Virus record (IMG/VR): IMGVR_UViG_3300002132_000135
Location: 1 to 41,720 of that record
Reading direction: 5' to 3' (one strand)
From: a virus
Length of the DNA stretch: 41,720 nt
Shown: positions 23,962 through 31,241 of the stretch, one piece after another
Layout of the letters: each line of letters starts with the position of its first letter
How positions within the stretch are numbered: position 1 is the stretch's first letter
Program-made: the position numbers and the translations under genes
The notes under the pieces: model-generated
Databases searched by the model: none
What the model saw: only the letters and a program-made list of their open reading frames with translations
Told to the model about the DNA's origin: nothing

Positions 23962-24805
23962 AAGACAACACCTACCATTAATGGCTAAACTTAATTTTAA
24001 GATTGATATCGATAAATTGAGAAACGAGTTCTTTGAACTTGGCTATGATGATTGGTCTAAATATAATGGACTAAGTTACGGTAGCAATACCGAAGATGGT
24101 TTAGTAGTGCGTCGAGTGTTGTTAGAGTATTTTCTTACAGACGAAGAAAAAGCTGAACGTGAAGGCAAGCTTGTTGCTGACGGTGGTGAAGCTTATAAGA
24201 TGCTTTGCTTAACAGAGTTTAACGGTGATCCTAACGTGCACAATAAAAATCTTGCTGCTAAACTTGCAGAAGAAGGTATGGATCCACGTAAATTTGCACG
24301 CCGCATGGAAAAAATTAGTGATCCATCACACCCAGACTATACTCCTATTGCAGATGAAAAGATGTATGATAAGCGTAATAAATTCTGTACAGGTTATGTT
24401 GCTGAAGTATTAGATATGATTGAACAAAACATTGGGCATGTTGCTCGTACTCGTTATGCTGTACTTAAAGCTGGCGAAGAAATTAAACCGCACCTTGATA
24501 TTAACACTGATAAAGCCGTAAGAATTCATATTCCACTAATTACACACGAAGATGTAGTGATTGGGACAAAAGGTAAAAAGAGAACCGTTGAGTTACATAT
24601 GCCAGCAGATGGTAGTGTTTGGTTCTTGAATCAAGCATACGAACACTGGGTTAAAAATAATAGTGACGTAGACAGAGTTCATCTAGTTGTCGTGGTCACC
24701 GGCCAAAACGGTATTCTAGAAGCTAATGAACAATATTTGGATGAGTACACCATCCCTGAAGAAGCATCGTGTGCACACAATCTATATGCCGAGGAGAACG
24801 TATAA
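23954..24805 (+). CDS. Aspartyl/asparaginyl beta-hydroxylase-like oxygenase
   Basis: A 283-residue protein. KPHLDIN (His180-x-Asp182), RIHIPLITHED (190-200), YEHWVKNNSD (His231) and DRVHLVV (Arg241) give the iron triad and 2-oxoglutarate-binding arginine of the Asp/Asn hydroxylase family. It shares the HIPLIT motif and spacing with the 150-residue enzyme at 17569, so the two are paralogues. The N-terminal 150 residues are extra and unrecognised. It overlaps the next gene start (TAATG). Confidence 0.82.
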   Translation: MLKRQHLPLMAKLNFKIDIDKLRNEFFELGYDDWSKYNGLSYGSNTEDGLVVRRVLLEYFLTDEEKAEREGKLVADGGEAYKMLCLTEFNGDPNVHNKNLAAKLAEEGMDPRKFARRMEKISDPSHPDYTPIADEKMYDKRNKFCTGYVAEVLDMIEQNIGHVARTRYAVLKAGEEIKPHLDINTDKAVRIHIPLITHEDVVIGTKGKKRTVELHMPADGSVWFLNQAYEHWVKNNSDVDRVHLVVVVTGQNGILEANEQYLDEYTIPEEASCAHNLYAEENV

Positions 24806-25122
24806 TGGCTATTAAACAAACCGTAGTTTTTACAAATTCAGCAGCAAGCTTTACTAGCATTGACCAAGCTTTGGCTTCAATGAATGCTGCACTTGTAGAT
24901 GTTGCGCAAAAAGAAGAACTCGATACTCGTAATGTTGCAGGCGAATTTACTGCTGATGTTTGGTTTGATTTGAGCACTCAAACAGTTACTATAAACAGAA
25001 CTTGGTTAAGTGAAGCTAATTTTAATTCTTATAAAGCAAGCTGGCCTGGAGAAGGCCCTAATAAAATTTCGTTCGAAGAAGCTGGTTGGATTTGTTCACC
25101 AGAAACTACTGAAGTAATTTAA
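24805..25122 (+). CDS. Hypothetical small protein
   Basis: A 105-residue protein starting MAIKQTVVFTNSAASF. It alternates polar and hydrophobic residues and has many Ala, Thr and Asn, resembling small virion proteins rather than enzymes. The start at 24805 has GAGGAGAA upstream and is coupled to the hydroxylase. Its end overlaps the end of the minus-strand sulfotransferase by 4 bases. Confidence 0.65.
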   Translation: MAIKQTVVFTNSAASFTSIDQALASMNAALVDVAQKEELDTRNVAGEFTADVWFDLSTQTVTINRTWLSEANFNSYKASWPGEGPNKISFEEAGWICSPETTEVI

Positions 25123-25955
25123 ACATAAAACTGATATTCTTCTATAAGATCTAATAATTTAGATTTTACCTCTTCGTAATTTACAATAGCTTTAGAATAA
25201 TCCATCTTCATATCTATTACCAGATTGTTTTCATAATCGTTTGGTAATGAATGATGCCATGATGCGTCATCTAATATTGTACTCAAAGCAGTAAATATTT
25301 TTTCGGTTGTGTTTAAATCTTCGTAATATACAACACTGCAAGTCAAGCCTTTATCGTGTATAACACTTTCTAAATTATAGATGGCTTGACTCTGTTTAAT
25401 AACTGCTCTTGCAACTTCTTCATAATCACTGATAACAACTCCGTTGGATAGATTTTCAGCATGAGTGCGCATGCTATTGTCTAGCTGCCTTACTGTGAAT
25501 TGTCTTGTTTCCTTTGCATATAAAAGACTAAGAAGCTGGTCTAAAGTATTCCTTCTTTTTGTAATCACAAAATGTCTGTCACTAAAGAATTCAATTATTT
25601 CTTTAGGTGTTTCGCTTACTTGCAAAGTACCTTTGATATGATAGTTTCTACCATTCTCTTTTTCTTGTCTTAGTACATCAAGCTTATGTAGATTTCTTTC
25701 CTTAAGATTTTTAAACATGTATGGATAAATAAAATGCATATGGATGCAATCATCATAAACCAACGGTATCATTTCAGTTGGGAATGTTTGGTTGACTCTG
25801 TGATTGGTTACAACTACACTAGAATTAAATTGCAAAAATAATTCACTATGATTTTTTATTTCTAGTAATCCGTATTTTTGCTTAACGTAGTTTGCAGTGA
25901 GCTCGTACAATACTGTACTTCTTGTTCTCGGTGGACTTAAAAAGAATGGAGACAT
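25119..25955 (-). CDS. PAPS-dependent sulfotransferase-like protein (antisense)
   Basis: A 278-residue protein and the only minus-strand gene between 9.8 and 41.7 kb. FLSPPRTRSTVLYEL (5-19) is the 5'-phosphosulfate loop and ITKRRNTLDQLLSLLY (131-146) the 3'-phosphate-binding element. It is only distantly like the sulfotransferase at 12038. The start at 25955 has GAGGG upstream and lies 9 bases from the divergent start at 25965. A minus-strand TATAAATA lies at 26108-26115 and could drive it. Confidence 0.8.
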   Translation of the reverse strand: MSPFFLSPPRTRSTVLYELTANYVKQKYGLLEIKNHSELFLQFNSSVVVTNHRVNQTFPTEMIPLVYDDCIHMHFIYPYMFKNLKERNLHKLDVLRQEKENGRNYHIKGTLQVSETPKEIIEFFSDRHFVITKRRNTLDQLLSLLYAKETRQFTVRQLDNSMRTHAENLSNGVVISDYEEVARAVIKQSQAIYNLESVIHDKGLTCSVVYYEDLNTTEKIFTALSTILDDASWHHSLPNDYENNLVIDMKMDYSKAIVNYEEVKSKLLDLIEEYQFYV

Positions 25956-25964
25956 TATACCCTC

Positions 25965-26534
25965 ATGAAACAATATATAGTGGGCCCAAAATGGGATCAA
26001 AGAGTCATTACAATTGATCCTAAGGGTGATAAAATAGGTATCGCTATGTCTGGCGGAATTGATAGCTGGGTTCTATACAACTTGTTACCAAACAAAGATA
26101 ACATAATTATTTATACCTTTGAAACACCAAGCGGTGTTGATGATGTAGAAACCGTATATAAGCTAACTGGAAGAGATGATATTATAGTGTTGCCAACTAT
26201 GCCAGAAGATCCTACGCCAGTTAAGAATGGTTTAAAAGTGCTTGTTAGAGAATATGGCTTAAACCAGCTATATACGGGCGTAAACCAAGTTCCTCATTAC
26301 AAGTACTTTCCAGAATTTCAAGAGGAAAATGAGCCACCACGTCCTTGGAGAATAGATTCTGATGTACTAATCACCCCTTTCTTACATCTGTACAAATATC
26401 ATATCATTTGGCTGGCTAAAGATCTCGGTATAGATCTATCTGGAACTCAGTCATGTACAACACAACCAGTAGGCCATTGTGGTACATGCTGGTGGTGCAG
26501 AGAGAAGCAGTGGGCCTATGACCAGCTAAAATAA
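25965..26534 (+). CDS. QueC-like PP-loop ATPase with zinc site
   Basis: A 189-residue protein. The pyrophosphatase loop SGGIDSW is at 29-35, and the C-terminus has Cys164, Cys172, Cys175 and Cys178 (QSC, HCGTCWWC), the four-cysteine zinc site of QueC (7-cyano-7-deazaguanine synthase). QueC makes preQ0 for tRNA or, in some phages, DNA deazaguanines. No FolE, QueD, QueE or transglycosylase is seen in the window, so it may act with host enzymes or on another carboxylate. It ends the accessory cluster. Confidence 0.75.
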   Translation: MKQYIVGPKWDQRVITIDPKGDKIGIAMSGGIDSWVLYNLLPNKDNIIIYTFETPSGVDDVETVYKLTGRDDIIVLPTMPEDPTPVKNGLKVLVREYGLNQLYTGVNQVPHYKYFPEFQEENEPPRPWRIDSDVLITPFLHLYKYHIIWLAKDLGIDLSGTQSCTTQPVGHCGTCWWCREKQWAYDQLK

Positions 26535-26600
26535 TTTGAACTTTTTTCTAAGCCAATGATTTGATTAGCAATTTATTTTCATTTAATTTGAAAATAACTG

Positions 26601-26629
26601 TTGACATTCACTATCAGATGATGTATAAT
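26601..26629 (+). promoter_or_regulatory. Consensus sigma70-type early promoter P5
   Basis: TTGACA, 17 bases, TATAAT. The 52 bases at 26589-26640 are identical to 28599-28650. It starts the early small-gene region. Confidence 0.92.
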
Positions 26630-26657
26630 AGCTATATAAACAAATAAAGGAACAACC

Positions 26658-27035
26658 ATGAAATACGCAATCTACCAGATCCAATTATCAGAAGCTCAGT
26701 ACGACCTTATCAACGCAAAGGGTCATATGGCAGTACCAGCTCATGTAGCTAAGATGGATATGACGATGGATTTCAGCGGTGGCAAAATCGGCGGATTGGC
26801 TTCAGACGCTTGGGACAACGGTTTCTACACTCACGTTTCTAACATCGAAGCTTCAGACATAAACCAAGTCTTTGAAATTGGCAACATTGGCCCAGAAGAC
26901 AAGATCGAACGTTTATCACGCATGTCTTCTCTTTCAGTTAGCGACGTTATCGTTGACGAAGAAGGTCAGATCGCAGTAGTAGCTCCGGTTGGTTTCGTAG
27001 CATTCTCTTTCAACCCTAAAATGGCGGTAGCATAA
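26658..27035 (+). CDS. Hypothetical early protein
   Basis: A 125-residue protein (MKYAIYQIQLSEAQYD) without recognised motif, directly behind promoter P5 with an AAAGGAA ribosome site. Predicted mixed alpha/beta. First of a block of small early genes that probably alter host functions. Confidence 0.8.
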   Translation: MKYAIYQIQLSEAQYDLINAKGHMAVPAHVAKMDMTMDFSGGKIGGLASDAWDNGFYTHVSNIEASDINQVFEIGNIGPEDKIERLSRMSSLSVSDVIVDEEGQIAVVAPVGFVAFSFNPKMAVA

Positions 27036-27036
27036 C

Positions 27037-27255
27037 ATGTTAGCATATTGTGATTACATTGCAGACACTATCAAGGTACTTCTGAAGGCCGACAGTCGTG
27101 CCTTAGAGGGCACTGGAACGGCCATACTAGATTATGTGGGTAACCCTAAGATGGATCTTCATCCTACTGAGGGTTACTTCATGTCCACTAAGAAGACCAT
27201 TCTGGTCACTGACATCAACGGTAAGGAGTACAAAATCACAATCGAAGAAGCGTGA
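27037..27255 (+). CDS. Hypothetical small protein
   Basis: A 72-residue protein starting one base after the stop of the previous gene, so read from the same transcript. It ends in a small beta hairpin (TILVTDINGKEYKITIEE). No family recognised. Confidence 0.65.
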   Translation: MLAYCDYIADTIKVLLKADSRALEGTGTAILDYVGNPKMDLHPTEGYFMSTKKTILVTDINGKEYKITIEEA

Positions 27256-27307
27256 CCAGTGTTAGCAGGTGAGTCAACAATTATTTGAAAATAACTGAAA
27301 ATAACTG

Positions 27308-27336
27308 TTGACAGCCTTATCATACTATGTTATAAT
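27308..27336 (+). promoter_or_regulatory. Consensus sigma70-type early promoter with duplicated upstream element
   Basis: TTGACA (27308-27313), 17 bases, TATAAT (27331-27336). The AT-rich upstream element GAAAATAACT occurs twice in tandem (27287-27306), unlike the other copies. Confidence 0.9.
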
Positions 27337-27371
27337 AGTCTTAACAAATCGCAATATACAGGATATAAAAT

Positions 27372-27635
27372 ATGAAAAGCCAATATGATGTTACTAAAAA
27401 CCAACTTATCGTTTCTAACATTGGTCGGAAACTGATGGATATTTCTGTTAACACTCCTATGAAAGGTTTAGATGCTGAAGGTATTGCTCGTACAAATCGT
27501 ATGAGTACTTTTGGCGACACTCTTACTCGCTTTGGTGCTCCTTGGGGTCCAAAAAATCTTGATGAAGTATTGAAGACTTCTGGTATTGGTAAAAAAGAAG
27601 CTGAAGAATTTATGAAACTTGGTTACACACAATAA
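27372..27635 (+). CDS. Hypothetical early protein
   Basis: An 87-residue protein behind its own promoter. The C-terminal half (LDEVLKTSGIGKKEAEEFMKLGY) has the look of a helix-hairpin-helix (GIGKKEAEEF), which might contact DNA. Function unknown. Confidence 0.75.
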   Translation: MKSQYDVTKNQLIVSNIGRKLMDISVNTPMKGLDAEGIARTNRMSTFGDTLTRFGAPWGPKNLDEVLKTSGIGKKEAEEFMKLGYTQ

Positions 27636-27647
27636 GAGGAAGTTCGT

Positions 27648-27836
27648 ATGGCTATGATGATGTCGGAGTTAGTATTAGAAATTCGTGAAATGCTTAATGA
27701 AGGGTATCCTGCGTTAGCAATTGCTGCAACACTAGATGTTTCTTCAGAACTTGTTTGGCGCGTTAAGGACGCAGATGGATATCCAATTCAACTTTCTGAT
27801 GAACCTCAGAAATGGGAAACAATCTATGCCGGCTGA
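27648..27836 (+). CDS. Small putative helix-turn-helix protein
   Basis: A 62-residue protein. The stretch LNEGYPALAIAATLDVSSELVWRVKDA reads like a helix-turn-helix of the AlpA/homeodomain-like type (sheltered by A-x3-L-x-V-S). It may bind DNA; no family is assigned. It overlaps the next gene by 11 bases. Confidence 0.6.
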   Translation: MAMMMSELVLEIREMLNEGYPALAIAATLDVSSELVWRVKDADGYPIQLSDEPQKWETIYAG

Positions 27837-28092
27837 AAAAATTACTTGCTATGCTGAGTCTTTTCATTATAAAGGATATGTTCTAGTTAACGACTTATAT
27901 GAAGATAGTGAAGGCTTCGATAAGAATTGCTGGATGTGGGGTAAAAAGCTAGAAGAAGACTGTGTTGACGCTGTTAACTTAGAAGGTCTAAGCAGTAATT
28001 CGTACGCGCATTTCTTCGAAGCTCATAAGAAATTCATTAAACTTGCAGATGAAAAGTTAATGAATACACTGTGGAAAGAAATTAAATGTTGA
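27826..28092 (+). CDS. Hypothetical small protein
   Basis: An 88-residue acidic protein starting MPAEKITCYAESFHYKG. The start at 27826 overlaps the previous gene by 11 bases. The end carries the -35 of the next promoter. No motif recognised. Confidence 0.65.
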   Translation: MPAEKITCYAESFHYKGYVLVNDLYEDSEGFDKNCWMWGKKLEEDCVDAVNLEGLSSNSYAHFFEAHKKFIKLADEKLMNTLWKEIKC

Positions 28093-28117
28093 CATTCGTT
28101 CTTAAATGATGTATAAT
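28089..28117 (+). promoter_or_regulatory. Consensus early promoter, chimera-like
   Basis: TTGACA (28089-28094), 17 bases, TATAAT (28112-28117). The -35 overlaps the stop codon of the previous gene. The -35 and spacer match P1 (6218-6240) and the -10 plus leader match the 28611 promoter over 37 bases. Confidence 0.92.
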
Positions 28118-28149
28118 AGCTATATAAAGTAAATCAAAGGAATATAACT

Positions 28150-28575
28150 ATGGATGTATCTATTTTCAAACTTACTCGGGATGACCTTCAAAGCTTTATT
28201 TGGGATGCTTATAAAGAAGCTTATGGCATTCGTCCACGTTTCATGGATTTTGAATCTATGTCTATGGATCAACTTCGTAAAGAAGCAGACTCTTGCGCTA
28301 ACGCGGCAGAAGCTGAGATGAAGCGTGAAGAAGAACAGCAAGAAGCAGACTTGGCTGAATTCAAATCACTTATCCAGAAGACTATTGAGCTTGGTGCTGG
28401 TGATGAAGAAACAGCTCTTCGTTGGTTGACTCAAAGCGAAGTGTTCTACCACGGGCAAGATGTTGAGCACTGGGTTTGGAACAAAGGAATCCTTTTCACT
28501 GATTATGGTCGTGAGCTTACAAAACGCTTAGCTCAAATTGTAGATTATGCTTCTTATGAAGAAGAGGCTGCATAA
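28150..28575 (+). CDS. Hypothetical early protein
   Basis: A 141-residue, mostly helical, acidic protein with a long charged helix (EAEMKREEEQQEADLAEF). It has its own strong promoter. No family recognised; typical of small T4-like early genes. Confidence 0.75.
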   Translation: MDVSIFKLTRDDLQSFIWDAYKEAYGIRPRFMDFESMSMDQLRKEADSCANAAEAEMKREEEQQEADLAEFKSLIQKTIELGAGDEETALRWLTQSEVFYHGQDVEHWVWNKGILFTDYGRELTKRLAQIVDYASYEEEAA

Positions 28576-28610
28576 TTATGAATTATTTTCAAATTAAATG
28601 AAAATAACTG

Positions 28611-28639
28611 TTGACATTCACTATCAGATGATGTATAAT
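28611..28639 (+). promoter_or_regulatory. Consensus sigma70-type early promoter P8
   Basis: TTGACA, 17 bases, TATAAT, in a 52-base exact copy of the 26589-26640 region. Confidence 0.92.
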
Positions 28640-28672
28640 AGCTATATAAAGTAAATCAAAGGAAACTACATT

Positions 28673-28957
28673 ATGAAAATTACTTCTCGCTCAACTGCCT
28701 ATTATGCAACTGTTAGAATGGTTAACGGCAAAGTAGATTACCGCGACGAACCTATCTTGGATGGTATCAAAATTGTTGTAAAAATGAACAACGAAGCTTT
28801 TGATACTGCAAATCGTAAATACGTAAAGCTTCAAGGTCGTGGCCCTCGCGCGGTTCATTCAGAAGCTCGTTACGGCAAAGGTCGACGTCGTGGCTTTGAT
28901 CAGTCTCTACCTCTTGGCTTAGCTACTCACGCTGATGTTTATGTTTACAACCGTTAA
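28673..28957 (+). CDS. Hypothetical basic early protein
   Basis: A 94-residue basic protein. Residues about 50-72 (KYVKLQGRGPRAVHSEARYGKGRRRGF) are Arg/Lys/Gly-rich and could bind nucleic acid. No family recognised. It is the first gene behind promoter P8. Confidence 0.75.
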   Translation: MKITSRSTAYYATVRMVNGKVDYRDEPILDGIKIVVKMNNEAFDTANRKYVKLQGRGPRAVHSEARYGKGRRRGFDQSLPLGLATHADVYVYNR

Positions 28958-28971
28958 TAAGGATATATCAA

Positions 28972-29100
28972 ATGACTGTTAAAAATAAAAAACAATTAGC
29001 TGCGCTAAAAGTAGCTCTTAAAAAATCCGGATTAGAATATGTTATTACTCGTACAGAGGGTGACCTCTGCCACATTAACGTTTGGATTGGAGAAGTTTAA
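28972..29100 (+). CDS. Short hypothetical protein
   Basis: A 42-residue protein (MTVKNKKQLAALKVALKKSG) with an AAGGATAT ribosome site. A basic helix is followed by a small beta hairpin. Its stop overlaps the next ATG (TAATG), which supports translation of both. Confidence 0.6.
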   Translation: MTVKNKKQLAALKVALKKSGLEYVITRTEGDLCHINVWIGEV

Positions 29101-29339
29101 TGGATATGAACGTATTGCAAAAGCTTGACAAGATGCCTATCAATGAAGCTCGGATTGCTGCAGTTGCTTTGATTGATCCGAAGAAAACTAAAAAGCTTGT
29201 CTTGAATCGTCTTGAATATGATATATCTAAAGCTTACAGTTCTGGCGAAGTGTCTCGTATTATGTGGCAAGTCTACATGTCTGGCAGCGGCTATGGCACT
29301 ATCGGATCAGCGTGGAAAAAACATTACGCTTCCGCATAA
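29100..29339 (+). CDS. Hypothetical small protein
   Basis: A 79-residue helical, basic protein (MDMNVLQKLDKMPINEAR). The ATG at 29100 is coupled to the previous stop; a TTG at 29082 in the same frame is less likely. No family recognised. Confidence 0.65.
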   Translation: MDMNVLQKLDKMPINEARIAAVALIDPKKTKKLVLNRLEYDISKAYSSGEVSRIMWQVYMSGSGYGTIGSAWKKHYASA

Positions 29340-29350
29340 GGATTAATAAA

Positions 29351-29890
29351 ATGATCAAAACACCTCAACCTATTACGTATTCTATGACTGACGAAGAAAT
29401 AGAGTATCTTAGTAAACAAGCACTTGAAATTTCTCAATGCCCTGTAAGAAGCAGAGGACGCACATATGAAGAATGCTTTAGTGCTTCGCGGGCTGGTGCT
29501 ATTTTGGAATTTGCTTTGGTACATCAAGGCGCAACTAAAAATCCAAAAGAGTTTGATCCTTTAGATCGAGACTCATATGCTTGGGATGTTATTTGGGATA
29601 ATGGTCAAACAGAAGTAAAGCGTAAAAACTTTCTATCAAACGATAACACAAAATGGTATTCATATGATGATCCAGTCTATGTTAAAACCTTTTTGAAGAA
29701 CTTAGACATTGTAGAACATTTTATTGTTGGTGATTACAAAGTATTAGAACCTAATGTGTTTGCTGTAGAATGGATGCTTGTAACCAAAGTCGGAAAATAT
29801 TTTAAAAACTATATGCAAAAAAGCCTTTACAATTCCGGACAAATGTATTATAATCATTATAATGATAAAAATTGCCAATATTTAAGATAA
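29351..29890 (+). CDS. Putative PD-(D/E)xK nuclease-like protein
   Basis: A 179-residue protein. GAILEFALVHQG (Glu53), AWDVIWDNG (Asp79 and Asp83) and TEVKRK (Glu88, Lys90) follow the order E...D...ExK of restriction-endonuclease-like folds. The fit is by eye. If right, it could cut host DNA. The start at 29351 has AAGGATT upstream. Confidence 0.5.
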   Translation: MIKTPQPITYSMTDEEIEYLSKQALEISQCPVRSRGRTYEECFSASRAGAILEFALVHQGATKNPKEFDPLDRDSYAWDVIWDNGQTEVKRKNFLSNDNTKWYSYDDPVYVKTFLKNLDIVEHFIVGDYKVLEPNVFAVEWMLVTKVGKYFKNYMQKSLYNSGQMYYNHYNDKNCQYLR

Positions 29891-29900
29891 GGACAACAAT

Positions 29901-30245
29901 ATGAAATTTGATACTGGTAAACCACCAATTAACTTGGTACCTTCATCGGCTATCATAGCATGCGCTAATGTATTTGCATTTGGTGCACAAAAATATGGTG
30001 AAAACAACTGGCGCAGGGATCTAAATAAGTTTCCAGTGTCACGCCATTTCGCATCTATTCAACGTCATATGTTAGCTTGGAATGATGGCGAAGATATTGA
30101 TCCAGAAAGCGGGTTGCCACATTTGCATCATGCTATGACTCAGCTAATGATTTTGACTGTATGTCAAGCCGAAGCTACCGCTGACGTCGATGATCGCTTT
30201 AATAAAGAAACAGACTACAATACAAGTCCAGCTAATGATAATTAA
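29901..30245 (+). CDS. dATP/dGTP diphosphohydrolase-like protein (MazG-like)
   Basis: A 114-residue all-helical protein. KYGENNWR (about 31-38), RHMLAWNDGEDIDPESGLPH (about 55-74) and HHAMTQLMIL are the signature of the DUF5664 / phage dATP/dGTP pyrophosphohydrolase family. Members hydrolyse deoxynucleoside triphosphates to monophosphates and shape the dNTP pool. In this context it might supply or exclude a base. It overlaps a short gene by 11 bases. Confidence 0.78.
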   Translation: MKFDTGKPPINLVPSSAIIACANVFAFGAQKYGENNWRRDLNKFPVSRHFASIQRHMLAWNDGEDIDPESGLPHLHHAMTQLMILTVCQAEATADVDDRFNKETDYNTSPANDN

Positions 30246-30351
30246 AATAGAAATAGAATTAGATACTAATAACCAAGCAGATTGCGATAAGATGCAAGAG
30301 CTTATACGAATCTTTGAAGAATATGATAGAGGATATGATGATGAACGTTAA
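30235..30351 (+). CDS. Short hypothetical protein
   Basis: A 38-residue acidic protein (MIIKIEIELDTNNQADC) overlapping the previous gene by 11 bases and the next by 11. Its position as a bridge between two real genes supports translation. Function unknown; it may mainly serve coupling. Confidence 0.45.
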   Translation: MIIKIEIELDTNNQADCDKMQELIRIFEEYDRGYDDER

Positions 30352-31057
30352 AGACATTCGACAGCATTTTATTAAAGAATTAAAAGCTGAACGTTTTACT
30401 ACTGATAAAACTGGACAAAAGACTATCGAGCTTCTTGGTGCATCTTTTATCGCTGACGAACCAGCTATCTTTGGTAAACCAGTTGCATCTTATATTGCTG
30501 CTGAGTTAGCTTGGTATGAATCAATGTCAACTAATATTAATGATATCAACGGGTTTGATAAGCCAGCTCCTGCTGCTTGGGAATATGCTGCTGACAAATG
30601 GGGCAATATCAACTCTAACTATGGACATCTAGTATTTGCTGACAAGTACTTCAATCAATTTGAATGTGCGTTCTCTGAATTATGGAATAACCCTGATAGT
30701 CGTCGTGCTCAAATGGTTTACAATCGTCCATCTATATGGGCCGAGTTCGATGAGGGTGGCAAGTCAGACTTCATCTGTACTAATGCGCAAACCTTCTATA
30801 TTCGTGATGGTAAACTTCATATGGTATCTCAAATGCGCTCTAACGATGTAGTATTTGGTTACAAGAATGATTATGCTTGGGCGCAATATCTTATGGGCAA
30901 GGTTGTTGCTGAATGGAATGATTTGGCAAATAAACATAACCTTTCTACATTTGCACCAGATCCTATTCAGATTATTGAACATGGTACTCTTACCTGGCAA
31001 GTGATGTCATTGCATGTGTACGCTCGCCACTTTGATCTAGTTAAAATAAATGGATAG
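30341..31057 (+). CDS. 42: dCMP hydroxymethylase-like (thymidylate synthase fold)
   Basis: A 238-residue thymidylate synthase-family protein. The catalytic cysteine is Cys146 (DFICTNAQTF), with Arg121-Arg122, RSND (166-169) and a His-x-Tyr (HVYARH) near the end. In the conserved R-S-x-D-x3-G-x3-N segment the final Asn, which thymidylate synthases use to accept dUMP, is Asp177 here. T4 dCMP hydroxymethylase has Cys148 and Asp179, the same 31-residue spacing, and a similar length (246). So the substrate should be dCMP and the product 5-hydroxymethyl-dCMP. The start at 30341 has AGAGGA upstream. A thymidylate synthase of altered type remains possible. Confidence 0.8.
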   Translation: MNVKDIRQHFIKELKAERFTTDKTGQKTIELLGASFIADEPAIFGKPVASYIAAELAWYESMSTNINDINGFDKPAPAAWEYAADKWGNINSNYGHLVFADKYFNQFECAFSELWNNPDSRRAQMVYNRPSIWAEFDEGGKSDFICTNAQTFYIRDGKLHMVSQMRSNDVVFGYKNDYAWAQYLMGKVVAEWNDLANKHNLSTFAPDPIQIIEHGTLTWQVMSLHVYARHFDLVKING

Positions 31058-31241
31058 TGTTGAAATAGAATCGCGCATGCGCGAGTTGATAAAACCTATT
31101 GATGAAGCTATTATGTATTGCGACACACGTGAAGAAATTTTAATGCTTGCCTCTGTAATGCTAACAAGGCTTAGAATAATTTACGATAACGAAATAGGCG
31201 AAGTTGGCCGCAAAGAAATGTTTAGAGGAATGACAGAATGA
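31050..31241 (+). CDS. Hypothetical small protein
   Basis: A 63-residue helical protein (MDSVEIESRMRELIKPIDEAIMYCDTREE). It overlaps the hydroxymethylase end by 8 bases and the dCMP deaminase by 4 (ATGA). No family recognised; the coupling suggests use with its neighbours. Confidence 0.65.
   Translation: MDSVEIESRMRELIKPIDEAIMYCDTREEILMLASVMLTRLRIIYDNEIGEVGRKEMFRGMTE

Noticed and set aside
30341-31057. Plain thymidylate synthase annotation
   Set aside because: The substrate-selecting Asn is Asp177, and length and spacing fit dCMP hydroxymethylase better.
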